Source: JAGRCP01 sp942490705 | GTDB taxonomy: Bacteria > Chloroflexota > Anaerolineae > Caldilineales > Caldilineaceae | Assembly: GCA_942490705.1 (NCBI GenBank) | Contig: CALNXY010000015.1 | Coordinates: forward strand, 310,001 to 374,000 | DNA: 64,000 nucleotides | Direction: 5' to 3' | Shown: positions 37,494 through 45,059 of the stretch, piece by piece | How the letters are laid out: every line of letters begins with the position of its first letter | Position numbering within the stretch: the first letter of the stretch is position 1 | The notes under the pieces: model-generated | What the model saw: the letters and a program-made list of their open reading frames with translations, nothing else | Database searches by the model: none | Told to the model about the DNA's origin: nothing | Program-made: the position numbers and the translations under genes

Positions 37494-40400
37494 TCAATAC
37501 CCTGTCTCGCGACCGAGCACCATCAGCGCCAGGCTAACCGCCTCGCCTGTTGCCTGGAGCTTGGCTTCCTCTAGCTCCGCCACCACGTCGACGGCCGTGC
37601 GGGCCGTCGCTTCCCAGCCCTGCCAGCGAATGCCGACCTGGGGCGCATCCTGCCCGCCTCCCCGGGTTTGGGAGCGGTCGAAGACGATCGAGATGTCCAC
37701 CGGCTCGTCCGTGCGCGTAGTCGGCGTGTCAACCAATCGCGCGGCCTCCTCAAAAAGCTCGGCCAGACGCAAACTGCCTGCGCTCTCGATCGCCATACGA
37801 TTGCCTGTCCCCGCGCCGACGCCACGTAAATCGATCACTGCTTCCAGTTCCAGATTGCCCGCAAATGCTGTACGTGCGGTGGTCAATTGCTCAATATCCG
37901 GCGGATAGGCTGGCACCCCGTCTTCCGAGCCCTCGCCGCTGTATGCAACAAAAAGGAAGGTCTTGTAGGGCCGGTAGTCTGTCGCCTGCAGCGTGCGCAC
38001 AATTTCGAGCATAAGCGCCACGCCGCTGGCATTGTCATTGGCTGCCGCATAGATACCCTCCGGTCCCAGTGGCGGGGCATCATACTGGGCCATGACCACG
38101 ATCAGATTGCCGCCTAGGCCGGGCCCTTCCACCGCAGGCAGGTGACCAATCACATGCGCGGTCGCGACGTCGCGTCGCACCTCGCCGGCGATGGTCATGG
38201 CAACTTCGCTGCCCGTAGCGAAAGTCAATATCTCGTCGGGGATGAGGTCGTCCGCGGCCCGGCGCAAACCGTCAATCGTGTGGCCACTCGATGCAAGGAT
38301 ACGATCGGCGACCGCCGGCGATATCCACATGACGGGCGCATTCTGGCCACTGGCTTGCCCGCCAAAGCTGGTGATAACCGGATCGCGGGCCGAATAGGTA
38401 TAGCGCTTGGCCAGCAGTGTCGGATCCTCGGTTACGACCACCATGCCGGCATAGGGCAGACGTGAGAACTCAAGTGCATCTTCCGGCGACAGTACCATGA
38501 GAACATCGTTGCTGAAGTCAAGATCACGGATCGCACGCGGCAGGAGGGAAGAGCCTCCCTGGCGGTTCGATCCCAGATAGCCCGTCGCCAAAAAATGTAC
38601 CGTCCCCTCAGCCGTGCCTAGGCTCCGAAAATAGCCGGGAAAGGCAGCGAAGTCCTGACCGTAGACCAGCGCGGCGCCGGCGTCATCGACTGAGAATTGG
38701 GGCTGCGCGGTCAACTGCGTGAATTCCCGGCTGCTCGGCACAAAGTAAGCGCCGTCTTCGCCGCCGCGCTGCAGGCCCAAGGTCGCGAATTCATCAGCGA
38801 TGGCCTGCGCGGCCTCGGCCTGACCCGCACTGCCAAGTGCGCGGCCTGACCACGCAGGCTGGCTAAGCGTCTCTGCTGCGATCAGGGCCCCGCCTGAATC
38901 GAATGCCTGGGCCTGCTGGCGGAAGAAGGCGGGCGCGCCCGTATTGGCCCGCACCGAACCGCCGATCAACAAGAACGCGATAAACGCAGCCGCCGTATAG
39001 CGATTGAAGACGCGCGTAAATTGAACGCCCACATCCTCAACCACGCGGCGAAAACCTTCGCCCAGCAGGTTGAAGCCGAGGATGGCGAGGAAGAAAGCGG
39101 TAGCCGGATAGATCGCGGTCCACGGATAGGTGCGGGCGTAGAGGCGCACATTGGCCAGGAGTGAGGCCCACTCCGGCACGTCTGAGTAATGGTAGGGCGG
39201 CCCATCAATTTGTAGTTCGGCAAAGGCGCCGCCGCCGATAAAGATGCCGATAAAGCCCAGCTCGCCCAGCAGCATGAGCACGGCGCCCATCTCCAGCGCG
39301 GCCAGCGAGATCAGGGCCGGCAGCAGATTGGGCATAATGTGATGCCAGACGACACGGGGCGTGCGTGCGCCGATGGAGAGCGCGCTTTCGATAAAGGGAC
39401 GCGGGCGCGTGACCATCACCTCGCCGCGCACATATTGCATGAGTTCGGCCCACCCCACAACAGTGAGTCCAATCAGAAACGGCTGTGTGCCGCCGCGGAT
39501 CCCCAGCGAGAGAATGACCAGCATGGCCAGCAGCAGCGTGGGAAAGGCAGCCAACACCTCCGCCGCCATCTGAATGCCCCGGTCGAGCCAGCTGCCGTGA
39601 AACCAGCCGGCCAGGGCGCCCAGAGCGATGCCGATGGTCAGACGAGCAAGCACCACCAGCCCTGCCAGCGTGAGCGTCTGCTGTGCGCCGGCCAGGACGA
39701 GGCTCATAACATCACGGCCGAGTACGTCGGTGCCCCACGGGTAAACGGCGTCCGGCTCGAATGGCGGCACCAAAAATTCGCCATTCACGTATTCAAGACC
39801 CTGCGTCGTGAAAGGACTGTGGGGCGCCAACTGCGGACCGAACAGGTACACGACGAGCAGCGCCATGCCGACCAGCATCCCCAAGAAAAGGGGCAGATTG
39901 CCCGCCAACCCACGGCGCCATGTGCCCAATCCCCGACGGTGCGGGGGCGCAGAAGAGCTCCCGGTCAGGGGAGCGCTGCGTCCAGATCGTAGGCGCGCCT
40001 TAAATTGGTTGACGTTTCGTTCCAGATCGCGCCACCAATCATCGCTGATCAAGTAGGCGACGAGGCGTTTGAAACTGGCGCCGAGCTCGCGCAGGGCGTT
40101 ATTCACCGTGTGGCGATTGCCCACGGCCGTATCGCGCCCCAGATTGCGCAGCCGCGGATCGACCAGGCGATAGGCCAACTCGAGGACAAGATTAACCACA
40201 ATGAACAGCGCACCAAAACAGAGGAGGAGCGCGATGGTCGTATTGAAATCACGTGCGGCGATTGACTTGAGCAGCATGAACCCCGCGCCCGGCCAGCCGA
40301 AAAAGAGTTCGACAACGGGCAGACTACTGAGCGCGAAACGCAGGGAGAGGCCAATCGTCGTCAGAATCGGCACGGCGGCGTTGCGGACCACATGGCCATA

Positions 40401-41135
40401 GAGCACGCTGTGATCGCTGATACCCTTGCTGCGCGCGGTCCGGACATAGTCGGCGCGCAGCGCTTCGCTCACGCTGACAAAGGTAACCCGCGTAATCTGC
40501 GCCACCGGGCGCGCAGCAAGCACCAGCGCCGGCAGAATGATGTGACTGTCCCAACCAAAACCGCCCACCGGCAGCAAGGCGACGCCGGTGAGCTGGGTAA
40601 CACGAATCACGAGGCGCTGGAGGAGCAAGGCGACAAAGAAGCTGGGCATAGAGACGCCCACGATGGAGAGTAAGAGGAGGGGGAGCGCGCGATTGGCGTT
40701 ACCGCGAGTGGCAGCGCGCAGCCCGATTGGTAAGCCGACGAGGGTGGCGAAAGCGAGCGATACCGCCAGCAGCCAAAGGCTGCGCGAAAAAACCGGCCAC
40801 AGGTAGGAAGAGACGGGCGCCGGGTTGTTGATCGACGTGTTGGCCGTCCCCATGCCAAGATCGCCCTGAAGCAGGCGCGACACATAGGCGACGCTCTCGC
40901 TAAGAGCAGTCTGGGCCGCCACGCCCAAGGGGACGCCGGTCGCCATTTCCAGGCCGAGATAGCTCAAAAAGATGATAGCAAGAAGAACAAGCGCGCCGAG
41001 AAAAAGGTAGCGCCCGATCAACGTGAGGATACCGATGATTGTCGCGCCCATCGACGTGCCGGATGACGTAGCGAGCGATCGGCTCACCTTACTTTGAGGC
41101 AGTGTGTCGCCAGGCGGTGCTGGCAAAGAGGACAT
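37494..41135 (-). CDS. Fused peptide ABC permease-permease-M28-like peptidase
   Basis: One uninterrupted 1213-residue frame. Residues ~25-335 are a DppB-type permease (EAA-loop EALRADYVRTARSKGISD). Residues ~350-705 hold a linker and a DppC-type permease (ERNVNQFKAR, then GTDVLGRDVMS and SALSIGARTPRVVW). Residues ~730-1213 are an M28 aminopeptidase-like domain, preceded by a hydrophobic segment near 735. In the peptidase part the usual HYD zinc ligand is Gln (AQYDAPP, Q1017) and the late His ligand is also missing, though AANDNASG (D1034), E1068 and D1102 remain, so catalysis is doubtful. The stop codon of PPK2 is 2 bp upstream. The peptidase should face the outside. This architecture is unusual. 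Confidence 0.85.
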   Translation of the reverse strand: MSSLPAPPGDTLPQSKVSRSLATSSGTSMGATIIGILTLIGRYLFLGALVLLAIIFLSYLGLEMATGVPLGVAAQTALSESVAYVSRLLQGDLGMGTANTSINNPAPVSSYLWPVFSRSLWLLAVSLAFATLVGLPIGLRAATRGNANRALPLLLLSIVGVSMPSFFVALLLQRLVIRVTQLTGVALLPVGGFGWDSHIILPALVLAARPVAQITRVTFVSVSEALRADYVRTARSKGISDHSVLYGHVVRNAAVPILTTIGLSLRFALSSLPVVELFFGWPGAGFMLLKSIAARDFNTTIALLLCFGALFIVVNLVLELAYRLVDPRLRNLGRDTAVGNRHTVNNALRELGASFKRLVAYLISDDWWRDLERNVNQFKARLRSGRSAPLTGSSSAPPHRRGLGTWRRGLAGNLPLFLGMLVGMALLVVYLFGPQLAPHSPFTTQGLEYVNGEFLVPPFEPDAVYPWGTDVLGRDVMSLVLAGAQQTLTLAGLVVLARLTIGIALGALAGWFHGSWLDRGIQMAAEVLAAFPTLLLAMLVILSLGIRGGTQPFLIGLTVVGWAELMQYVRGEVMVTRPRPFIESALSIGARTPRVVWHHIMPNLLPALISLAALEMGAVLMLLGELGFIGIFIGGGAFAELQIDGPPYHYSDVPEWASLLANVRLYARTYPWTAIYPATAFFLAILGFNLLGEGFRRVVEDVGVQFTRVFNRYTAAAFIAFLLIGGSVRANTGAPAFFRQQAQAFDSGGALIAAETLSQPAWSGRALGSAGQAEAAQAIADEFATLGLQRGGEDGAYFVPSSREFTQLTAQPQFSVDDAGAALVYGQDFAAFPGYFRSLGTAEGTVHFLATGYLGSNRQGGSSLLPRAIRDLDFSNDVLMVLSPEDALEFSRLPYAGMVVVTEDPTLLAKRYTYSARDPVITSFGGQASGQNAPVMWISPAVADRILASSGHTIDGLRRAADDLIPDEILTFATGSEVAMTIAGEVRRDVATAHVIGHLPAVEGPGLGGNLIVVMAQYDAPPLGPEGIYAAANDNASGVALMLEIVRTLQATDYRPYKTFLFVAYSGEGSEDGVPAYPPDIEQLTTARTAFAGNLELEAVIDLRGVGAGTGNRMAIESAGSLRLAELFEEAARLVDTPTTRTDEPVDISIVFDRSQTRGGGQDAPQVGIRWQGWEATARTAVDVVAELEEAKLQATGEAVSLALMVLGRETGY

Positions 41136-41137
41136 AG

Positions 41138-42049
41138 CTAATCGACGAACTTGCCGACTTCGATTAGTTGGCGCCGCATGATTTCGAGCTCGCGTGGACC
41201 TGAGATTACGACATCGGAATCAATCGTTGTCTCCAAATCAGGGTTGAGCTTCTCATATGGCATCCGGTTGAGAAGCACCTTCATGGCGTTCAGGCGCGCC
41301 TGGTGCTTGTCGTCGGAGCGGATGATGGTCCACGGTGCGTCAATGGTACTGGTGCGACGCAGCATCTCGTACTTCATGTTGGTGAAATCATCCCAACGCT
41401 CCTGGGCCTGAAGATCGACCTCGCTCAGCTTCCACTGGCGTAGCGGATCGGTCTTGCGACGTTCGAAGCGGCGGGCCTGCTCTTCCTTGGTGACACTGAA
41501 GTAGAGTTTGATGAGGATGGTGCCCTGGCGCACGAGGTCGCGTTCGAAGCCGACGACGCCGCGCATGAAGTGTTCGTATTCTTCTTGCGTACAGAAGCCA
41601 AAGACCGGCTCCACCATGGCGCGATTGTACCAGCTACGATCAAAGATCACGGTTTCACCGCCCGTGGGGAAGTGCTCCACGTACCGCTGGAAAAACCACT
41701 GATTGCGCTGCTCCGCGGTTGGTTTGCCAAGGGCGACGACGCGGTAGTGCTTTTCGTTCATGTAGCGCGTCACGCGGCGAATGGTACCGCCCTTGCCTGC
41801 TGCATCGCGTCCCTCAAACAGAATGATCATTCGCTTATCATGATCTTCCAAATAATGCTGAAGGCGCAACAGTTCGGCCTGATAGGGCTTGAGCGCCTGC
41901 TCGCGCTGGCGCCGTACCAGGGCTTTCTTGGCCGCCTTGCGCGCGCCTCGCTCTCGATTGCGATGAGCGTTGAGTTCCCGTAGCATGTCGTCCAGCGGCA
42001 GCGGATTTCCATCTACATAGACAACATCAGGGTTACGTGGGTCAGACAT
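41138..42049 (-). CDS. Polyphosphate kinase 2 family protein
   Basis: Family 2 polyphosphate kinases move phosphate between polyphosphate and nucleotides. The 303-residue protein has Walker A GRDAAGKGGT and Walker B FDRSWYNRA, and a conserved lid region (RFERRKTDPLRQWKLS). Length and start fit a single-domain PPK2. The start ATG 42049 has GGTGG about 5 bases ahead; an adjacent in-frame TTG at 42052 is less likely. The stop is 2 bp from the fused transporter start, which suggests translational coupling of two unrelated functions. Confidence 0.9.
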   Translation of the reverse strand: MSDPRNPDVVYVDGNPLPLDDMLRELNAHRNRERGARKAAKKALVRRQREQALKPYQAELLRLQHYLEDHDKRMIILFEGRDAAGKGGTIRRVTRYMNEKHYRVVALGKPTAEQRNQWFFQRYVEHFPTGGETVIFDRSWYNRAMVEPVFGFCTQEEYEHFMRGVVGFERDLVRQGTILIKLYFSVTKEEQARRFERRKTDPLRQWKLSEVDLQAQERWDDFTNMKYEMLRRTSTIDAPWTIIRSDDKHQARLNAMKVLLNRMPYEKLNPDLETTIDSDVVISGPRELEIMRRQLIEVGKFVD

Positions 42050-42229
42050 CAATTACCACCATTCAATGGGTTGGCATTGTTTAAGAAGTCGTGGCTCTGC
42101 TGCAACAAAGGACGTGCGCAGACCTGCGTCTATTGAGTATACGGTGCGTTGAAAACTGCGTCAAACAACTTGCTATCTGGAACTGAGACGGGCTATTTGT
42201 TAATTTTCCCACAAAAGCCGCTGTGAGTT

Positions 42230-42246
42230 TTGTGCACTTTGCACAA
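42230..42246. promoter_or_regulatory. Operator-like inverted repeat between divergent PPK2 and Lrp genes
   Basis: TTGTGC and GCACAA are separated by five bases (ACTTT). The site lies between the divergent PPK2 and Lrp/AsnC genes, as an autoregulatory operator would. It does not closely match the E. coli Lrp consensus, so the link is guesswork. Confidence 0.35.
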
Positions 42247-42381
42247 TGATATTTTGCCGCCGAAGCCCTACAATGTGGCCAGTTGTGAAGTTACCTGGGG
42301 AGCGTGATTTCACAGCGGTTGTACACAACCTCCTATTTCGGTTTTCTTCTTGGGAATCCTCCTTCATTCCTCCTCCGCCCG

Positions 42382-42406
42382 CCGTCGGGTGCAGCGCACT
42401 CGACGG
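42382..42406. other. Structured hairpin in the 500-bp leader region of the Lrp-like gene
   Basis: CCGTCGGGTGC (42382-42392) pairs with GCACTCGACGG (42396-42406) around an AGC loop, with one G-U pair. Outer CCC/GGG bases extend it to about 42378-42410. A pyrimidine-rich stretch with several CCTCC surrounds it. It could be a leader RNA element; it matches no riboswitch I know. Apart from this and the 42230 repeat, 42060-42585 shows no gene. Confidence 0.35.
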
Positions 42407-42585
42407 TGGGTAACCCTCCTCTCTTTGAACGGTAGAGTCAATAGTGGGCGCCTGCAGTGTTTCGACGCGTCGGGCATCGGGCGCACAAATGGATTGCGAA
42501 CTAGTTATCCATGCATCCTGTCCATTTTGATTCAACGCAAGATTTGGGCAAATAGAGCGTGTCGATTGAGTTCGGGCGGAAGAAG

Positions 42586-43071
42586 ATGCTAGAAACATCA
42601 CCAAACGGTCAGCTTGACAAGGTGGATAGAGTCATTTTGGCGGCCCTACAGGACGACGGGCGCGTCAGCAACGCCGAGTTGGCGCGGCGCATCGGGCTTT
42701 CTCCCCCGGCAGTACATGCGCGCATCCGCAGATTAGAAGAGGACGGCTATATCCGCCGCTACGCTGCGATCCTCGATCCGGAACGCCTTGGTTATGACAT
42801 AACGTGCTTCGTCCACATCAGCCTGCAGATTCAAAGTAGCGAACAAAGCGAACGCGTTCGCGCTATGCTGTTAGAGATGCCCGAAGTGCTCGGGTGTTAC
42901 CACCTCACTGGTGACTTCGACTACTTGCTCAAGGTTGTAGCGCAGGATCGGCGCAGCCTGGAGCATTTCTTGGTCGAGCGGCTCACGCCGATTCCAGGCC
43001 TGGCTCGCATGCAGACCAGCCTGGTCCTCAATGAACTCAAGCAGACCACGTTACTATCGATACCGGAATAA
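42586..43071 (+). CDS. Lrp/AsnC-family transcriptional regulator
   Basis: A 161-residue regulator with an N-terminal winged helix-turn-helix (LDKVDRVILAALQDDGR, then IGLSPPAVHARIRRL as recognition helix) and a C-terminal RAM ligand-binding domain (CYHLTGDFDYLL). Members sense amino acids and control metabolism or transport. I place the start at ATG 42586, after GGAAGAAG; an in-frame GTG at 42559 would add nine residues. It is divergent from PPK2. The regulon is unknown. Confidence 0.9.
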   Translation: MLETSPNGQLDKVDRVILAALQDDGRVSNAELARRIGLSPPAVHARIRRLEEDGYIRRYAAILDPERLGYDITCFVHISLQIQSSEQSERVRAMLLEMPEVLGCYHLTGDFDYLLKVVAQDRRSLEHFLVERLTPIPGLARMQTSLVLNELKQTTLLSIPE

Positions 43072-43075
43072 CGCG

Positions 43076-43109
43076 TGGTCCAGACGTTGTCATGACAACG
43101 TCTGGACCA
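43076..43109 (+). terminator. Perfect 34-bp palindrome after the regulator gene
   Basis: TGGTCCAGACGTTGTCA (43076-43092) is followed directly by its reverse complement (43093-43109). It begins 4 bp after the stop. There is no loop in the duplex and no T run, so it resembles the other gene-end palindromes here more than a textbook terminator. Confidence 0.6.
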
Positions 43110-43123
43110 GATCACACCGTTTT

Positions 43124-43152
43124 GTAGAGACGTTTCAGTGCACTGTCTCTAC
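43124..43152. repeat. Imperfect palindrome resembling a dispersed GTAGAGAC-type repeat
   Basis: GTAGAGAC (43124-43131) pairs with GTCTCTAC (43145-43152); the inner CAGTGCACTG is also palindromic. A short bulge breaks the symmetry. It overlaps the carbonic anhydrase stop. I recall similar GTAGAGACGTT palindromes repeated in some filamentous bacterial genomes, but cannot verify this copy number here. Confidence 0.4.
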
Positions 43153-43742
43153 GCTGCGGCATCGACGCGTTTCACTTCTCCGGTTGCCAGCTCGTAGACC
43201 GTGCCGACAACCTGGAGACTTCCTTCGGTGACGGCGGTGGCAATCACGGGCGATTGCATAAGACGCTCCACGGTCAAGCGCACATTGATGGCAACGGCAG
43301 TATCGATCAAATCACCGCCTTGCACGCGCGCTGCCTGAACCGCAGGGGTGATGGCTTCGGCCAGGTAGCCGATGGAGCCGGGAAGGGGCGCCGCAGGATC
43401 CGCCGGCGCGGTCGCGGCGGTCACGGCCCCGCAGCCCGTATGGCCCATCACCAGGAGCAGCGGTATCTTCAGCCCCCACACACCGAATTCAATACTGCCG
43501 AGCGCTGCCTCATCGACCACGTGGGCGGCGGTACGAATGGTCAACAATTCACCGGGGTCAGCGTCAAAGACTTGCTGAGGCGGCACGCGCGAATCGACGC
43601 AGCTGAAGACGATCGTGTGGGGCGTCTGACCGGCGACAAGCTTGGCCCGCTCGACGGGGTCCATGCGTCCCGCACGCGGGGCGCCGGTTGCGAAGCGGCG
43701 ATTTCCATCCATAATGTTTTCAAGCGCAATCTCTGGGGTCAT
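43149..43742 (-). CDS. Beta-class carbonic anhydrase
   Basis: Catalyses CO2/bicarbonate interconversion. The 197-residue protein has the zinc ligands and catalytic pair of the beta class: Cys and Asp-Arg in FSCVDSRVP, and His and Cys in GHTGCGAV. The rest (IRTAAHVVDEAALGSIEFGV) fits the family. Start ATG 43742 is at the family's expected place. The neighbouring MFS transporter starts on the same strand upstream with 42 bp between; no functional link is evident. Confidence 0.93.
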   Translation of the reverse strand: MTPEIALENIMDGNRRFATGAPRAGRMDPVERAKLVAGQTPHTIVFSCVDSRVPPQQVFDADPGELLTIRTAAHVVDEAALGSIEFGVWGLKIPLLLVMGHTGCGAVTAATAPADPAAPLPGSIGYLAEAITPAVQAARVQGGDLIDTAVAINVRLTVERLMQSPVIATAVTEGSLQVVGTVYELATGEVKRVDAAA

Positions 43743-43784
43743 ACAATAGGCTCCAATCTTTCAAAATGACAGTACAACCTAATT

Positions 43785-45020
43785 TCACAACGTCGACTGC
43801 TCTGCCTGTTGGAGGCGCGAGCGGTAGATCGTATGAGCAATGAGTCCGCCGGCTCCGGTCAGAAGCAGGAGGCTCATGAACATAAACATTTCACGATAAT
43901 CCATCAGCAGGAGCAGTGCTCCGGCGACGACGGGCCCAGCCACCTTGCCGGCGTTCTGCATGGAGCCCAACAGTCCCATGGCAGCGCCCAGATGAGCCGG
44001 TGACGCCTGTACGGAGAGCAGGGCGGCCGTGGCCGGAAAGACCAAAGCTTGACCCACCCCCAGCGGCACCGCTACGCCGAGCAAAGCAATCCCTTGCGGC
44101 CCCGTGCTGAGCAGCGCAAGCGCGAAGGCAATGAGCGCCATGCCCGTGCTGATGATCCGCGCATAGCCTGCAGCATCAGCCCAACGGCCCGCGATCGGTT
44201 TGCCAATTAGATGAATCCCTTCCTGCAACGCGAAAAAGGTCCCAATCACGGCCACATTGACCTGATTGTCCAAGGCGTACAGGGGCAGAAAAGCCTTGGC
44301 CGCATAGAGCCCCATAAAGGCGATCAGCTCAAGACTGCCGGCCAGCCACAGGGCGGGGGGCCTGCCAGCGGCGGCAAGTGCGACGGCGTTACGCTGGAAT
44401 GTCTGCACGAGCGCCTGGCCACGCATCTTCCGTCGAAGAGTGGGCCCTGGATCAACAGGCGTGGACTGAAAACGGTCGCTTTCGCCCAGGGTGAAAACTG
44501 GCACGAACGCGGCACAGGCCAGAAGGCCACTGACGGTGAAGACCTGTTCGGGCGGCAGCCAAAGCAGCAGCCAGCCCGCCAGCGCCGGGCCGACTATGTA
44601 GCCGCCGCTGCGCGCAATGCTAAACCACCCCAGCCCTTCAGCCCGGCGTCCACCGCTCTGCTCGGCCACATAGGCCAACGTTACCGGACCGTAGATTGCG
44701 GTGGCCAGTCCGTGAATGATCCGCACGGCGAAGAGTTGGCCGGGCGTCGTAATGAAGCCGTAGACAAAGGGCATGAACGCAAAGAACGCGGTCCCGGCAA
44801 TCAGCCAGGCACGACGCCCTCGCAGGTCGGACAATAGACCGACAACGGGTTTGAGCACCAGGCCTGTCAGCGTTGAAACGGAAACGATGAGACCCAGGAG
44901 GACGTTGGTCGCGCCGAGACTGGCCGCAAAAATGGGCAGTAACGGTGTCTTGCCCATTTGGTAGGCCGTCCGCACCAGGAAATCGGCCAGCGTAACGGAG
45001 AGGAAGTTCCGATTGCGCAT
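43785..45020 (-). CDS. Major facilitator superfamily transporter
   Basis: A 411-residue protein with twelve hydrophobic segments. The loop-2/3 motif GLLSDLRGRRAW matches the MFS motif A (GxLaDrxGrr) and a second copy appears around GRWADAAGY. It is of the drug/sugar efflux-like group (YajR/TetA-like); substrate unknown. I use ATG 45020; the in-frame TTG at 45026 has no better Shine-Dalgarno. The start lies inside a 13-bp tandem duplication described in the findings. Confidence 0.85.
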   Translation of the reverse strand: MRNRNFLSVTLADFLVRTAYQMGKTPLLPIFAASLGATNVLLGLIVSVSTLTGLVLKPVVGLLSDLRGRRAWLIAGTAFFAFMPFVYGFITTPGQLFAVRIIHGLATAIYGPVTLAYVAEQSGGRRAEGLGWFSIARSGGYIVGPALAGWLLLWLPPEQVFTVSGLLACAAFVPVFTLGESDRFQSTPVDPGPTLRRKMRGQALVQTFQRNAVALAAAGRPPALWLAGSLELIAFMGLYAAKAFLPLYALDNQVNVAVIGTFFALQEGIHLIGKPIAGRWADAAGYARIISTGMALIAFALALLSTGPQGIALLGVAVPLGVGQALVFPATAALLSVQASPAHLGAAMGLLGSMQNAGKVAGPVVAGALLLLMDYREMFMFMSLLLLTGAGGLIAHTIYRSRLQQAEQSTL

Positions 45021-45059
45021 GTTCAAGTCACATGTTCAAGTCAAGCGTCGCGTCACCAC

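Noticed and set aside
39339..39992. 217-codon plus-strand frame
   Set aside because: Shadow of the fused permease gene with low-complexity composition.
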